From positions 6,399,501 through 6,463,500 of the forward strand of contig OZ020307.1 in NCBI GenBank assembly GCA_963971305.1: a stretch of 64,000 nt of DNA, in the 5' to 3' direction. The translations under genes and the position numbers were made by a program. Source of the stretch: Arcuatula senhousia. Lineage: Eukaryota; Mollusca; Bivalvia; Mytilida; Mytilidae. Below are positions 62,815 through 64,000 of this stretch, one piece after another. Numbering within the stretch: the stretch's first letter is position 1; every line of letters starts with the position of its first letter. The notes under the pieces are model-generated. The model was not told the origin of the DNA, searched no databases, and worked only from the letters and a program-made list of their open reading frames with translations.

Positions 62815-64000
62815 AGACGATAAAGAGATGTGGAATAAGTGTACGCGACACAACCAACATTAAAGAAACGGCAATTTAAAAAATCACAATGGAAAACAGC
62901 CAGCAGTCTTCAACATGACCAGAGGTCACTGCTCGCCGTCTTGCATTGGCCAAAGACTAAAAATACAATACATAAGATTCAAACAAATCCCTAGAATATC
63001 AAAGAAAGACCCATTTCTGGACAAAAAACAGAAATACAGATAGTAGACAAGGACAAATAGAAGCTTTGACAAGGATTCCTGGCTTAGGACAGGCACATAT
63101 AAGATGTGGCGGGGTTAAACTAGTTTTTTGGGCCCAACCTTCCCCACATTGTTTATCTTGTACAAAGCACAAAAAAAAATAACACACTTTAAAAATCAAA
63201 TCGATAAAAGTTCAATTCACCAAGAGAGAACCTGAGACAAGAGTACTATACCAGAACAACGAAACGTAAAGGAACTCCCTTGAGAACACTCGAAGTTACT
63301 GACAGCTAGCTAAGAAGCATTTATCGATTGATGTAAAAAAATCAAACATATCGATTCTAAATCCAACATAACACTTCAAACAACAAATGATTTAGTATTA
63401 TATCATCATACAAAACCGACATATTTGATCGAAAAAAAAAAAGTAAAAGATTAATGTTTTAGAGTTACTATCAAATTATCAATATTTCTACCAAAAAACA
63501 CCAAATTTAAAGATTTTACTATAACTTCCAACTTGTATCCTTTCTTTTTTAAGTTTTTAAGCCAAATTACCATGTCAAGAGGATTGTTTTTGAATTTACG
63601 TGCCTTATAAACTACATTTCCATAGAATTCGGGATGTGATATTCCTTTTACAATCAAAAAACGACGTGTACAGTTAAATTTTTCAATAAGATACCCATAT
63701 TTATGAACGAATTTAGTAAAAGATTTGACTAATTTGTGGTATCGATAACCTTGTTTTAGCATTTTTTCTGTAATGAAACGGTTTTTGTCATTAAAATCAG
63801 AAACACCACTGCAAATTCGAGCATATCTGACTAACTGTGAAATGTACACTCCGTAAGATGGAGCTAGAGGTACATCCCCTTCAAGAAAAGGAAAGTTTAC
63901 AATTGGGAAAGAAAAGTCATCACGTTTATCATAGACTTTAGTGTGCAATTTTCCATTGAAAATGCTTAAATCTAAATCCAAAAATGGACATCTATCGCCG
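62815..64000 (-). pseudogene. Penelope-like element, C-terminal RT and 3' region, cut by the window end
   Basis: An open frame from the window end to the stop at 63451 reads DLDLSIFNGKLHTKVYDKRD, then SYGVYISQLVRYARICSG and FYGNVVYKARKFKNNPLDM. It is the same family as 26290-28770 but uninterrupted between VYDK and RDDF. The 3' region (62815-63450) matches 26290-26965, starting GAGATGTGGAATAAGTGTAC. The upstream part lies outside, so this copy may be intact or not. Penelope-like assignment is inference. Confidence 0.75.

Noticed and set aside
1..64000. CRISPR arrays, operons, tRNA or rRNA genes
   Set aside because: The window is intron-rich animal DNA. The direct repeats are tandem without unique spacers, and I saw no tRNA cloverleaf or rRNA sequence.

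Overview
The window is eukaryotic, AT-rich, intron-rich DNA. The mix of repeats points to a bivalve mollusc, most likely a mussel: Penelope-like reverse transcriptases, tandem-core elements with a hairpin end, hammerhead-ribozyme repeats, and many short palindromic MITEs. The species call is inference. I reconstructed four protein genes by joining exons with GT-AG sites and consistent phase.

Layout. (1) 503-16228 (+): CCDC40, the axonemal 96-nm ruler protein, complete in 20 exons (1077 codons). Its introns hold a Mutator-like element with a 9-bp target duplication, two tandem-core elements, minisatellites that start at splice sites, and MITEs. (2) 16230-29390: repeats. These include a second tandem-core element nested in a Penelope-like 3' fragment, a 2-kb 60-bp minisatellite, an L2/CR1-like LINE tail, and a Penelope-like RT pseudogene split by a 2.75-unit array of a 357-bp repeat. 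Each of three units carries a type I hammerhead ribozyme, so the array looks like a retrozyme. (3) 29483-32409 (-): a four-transmembrane claudin/PMP22-like protein, three exons. (4) 32410-43930: gene-poor, with LINE and MITE remnants, a 1.7-kb element with a 5-bp duplication, a fourth hammerhead, and a 366-bp tandem array. (5) 43935-48754 (-): an unrecognised 738-residue secreted protein in five exons, with signal peptide, RRKR site, central hydrophobic segment and a duplicated Cys-containing module. (6) 49321-50580: a full tandem-core element. (7) 53071-58281 (+): a class A peptide-type GPCR in four exons, with a Penelope-like pseudogene in its last intron. (8) 58305-61215: a 2.9-kb inverted repeat starting 23 bp after the GPCR stop. 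(9) 62815-64000 (-): another Penelope-like copy running off the window.

The four genes are not an operon and show no shared pathway. The most striking content is the ribozyme-bearing repeat inside the Penelope-like RT, the long inverted repeat behind the GPCR, and repeated cases of tandem repeats growing out of splice sites.
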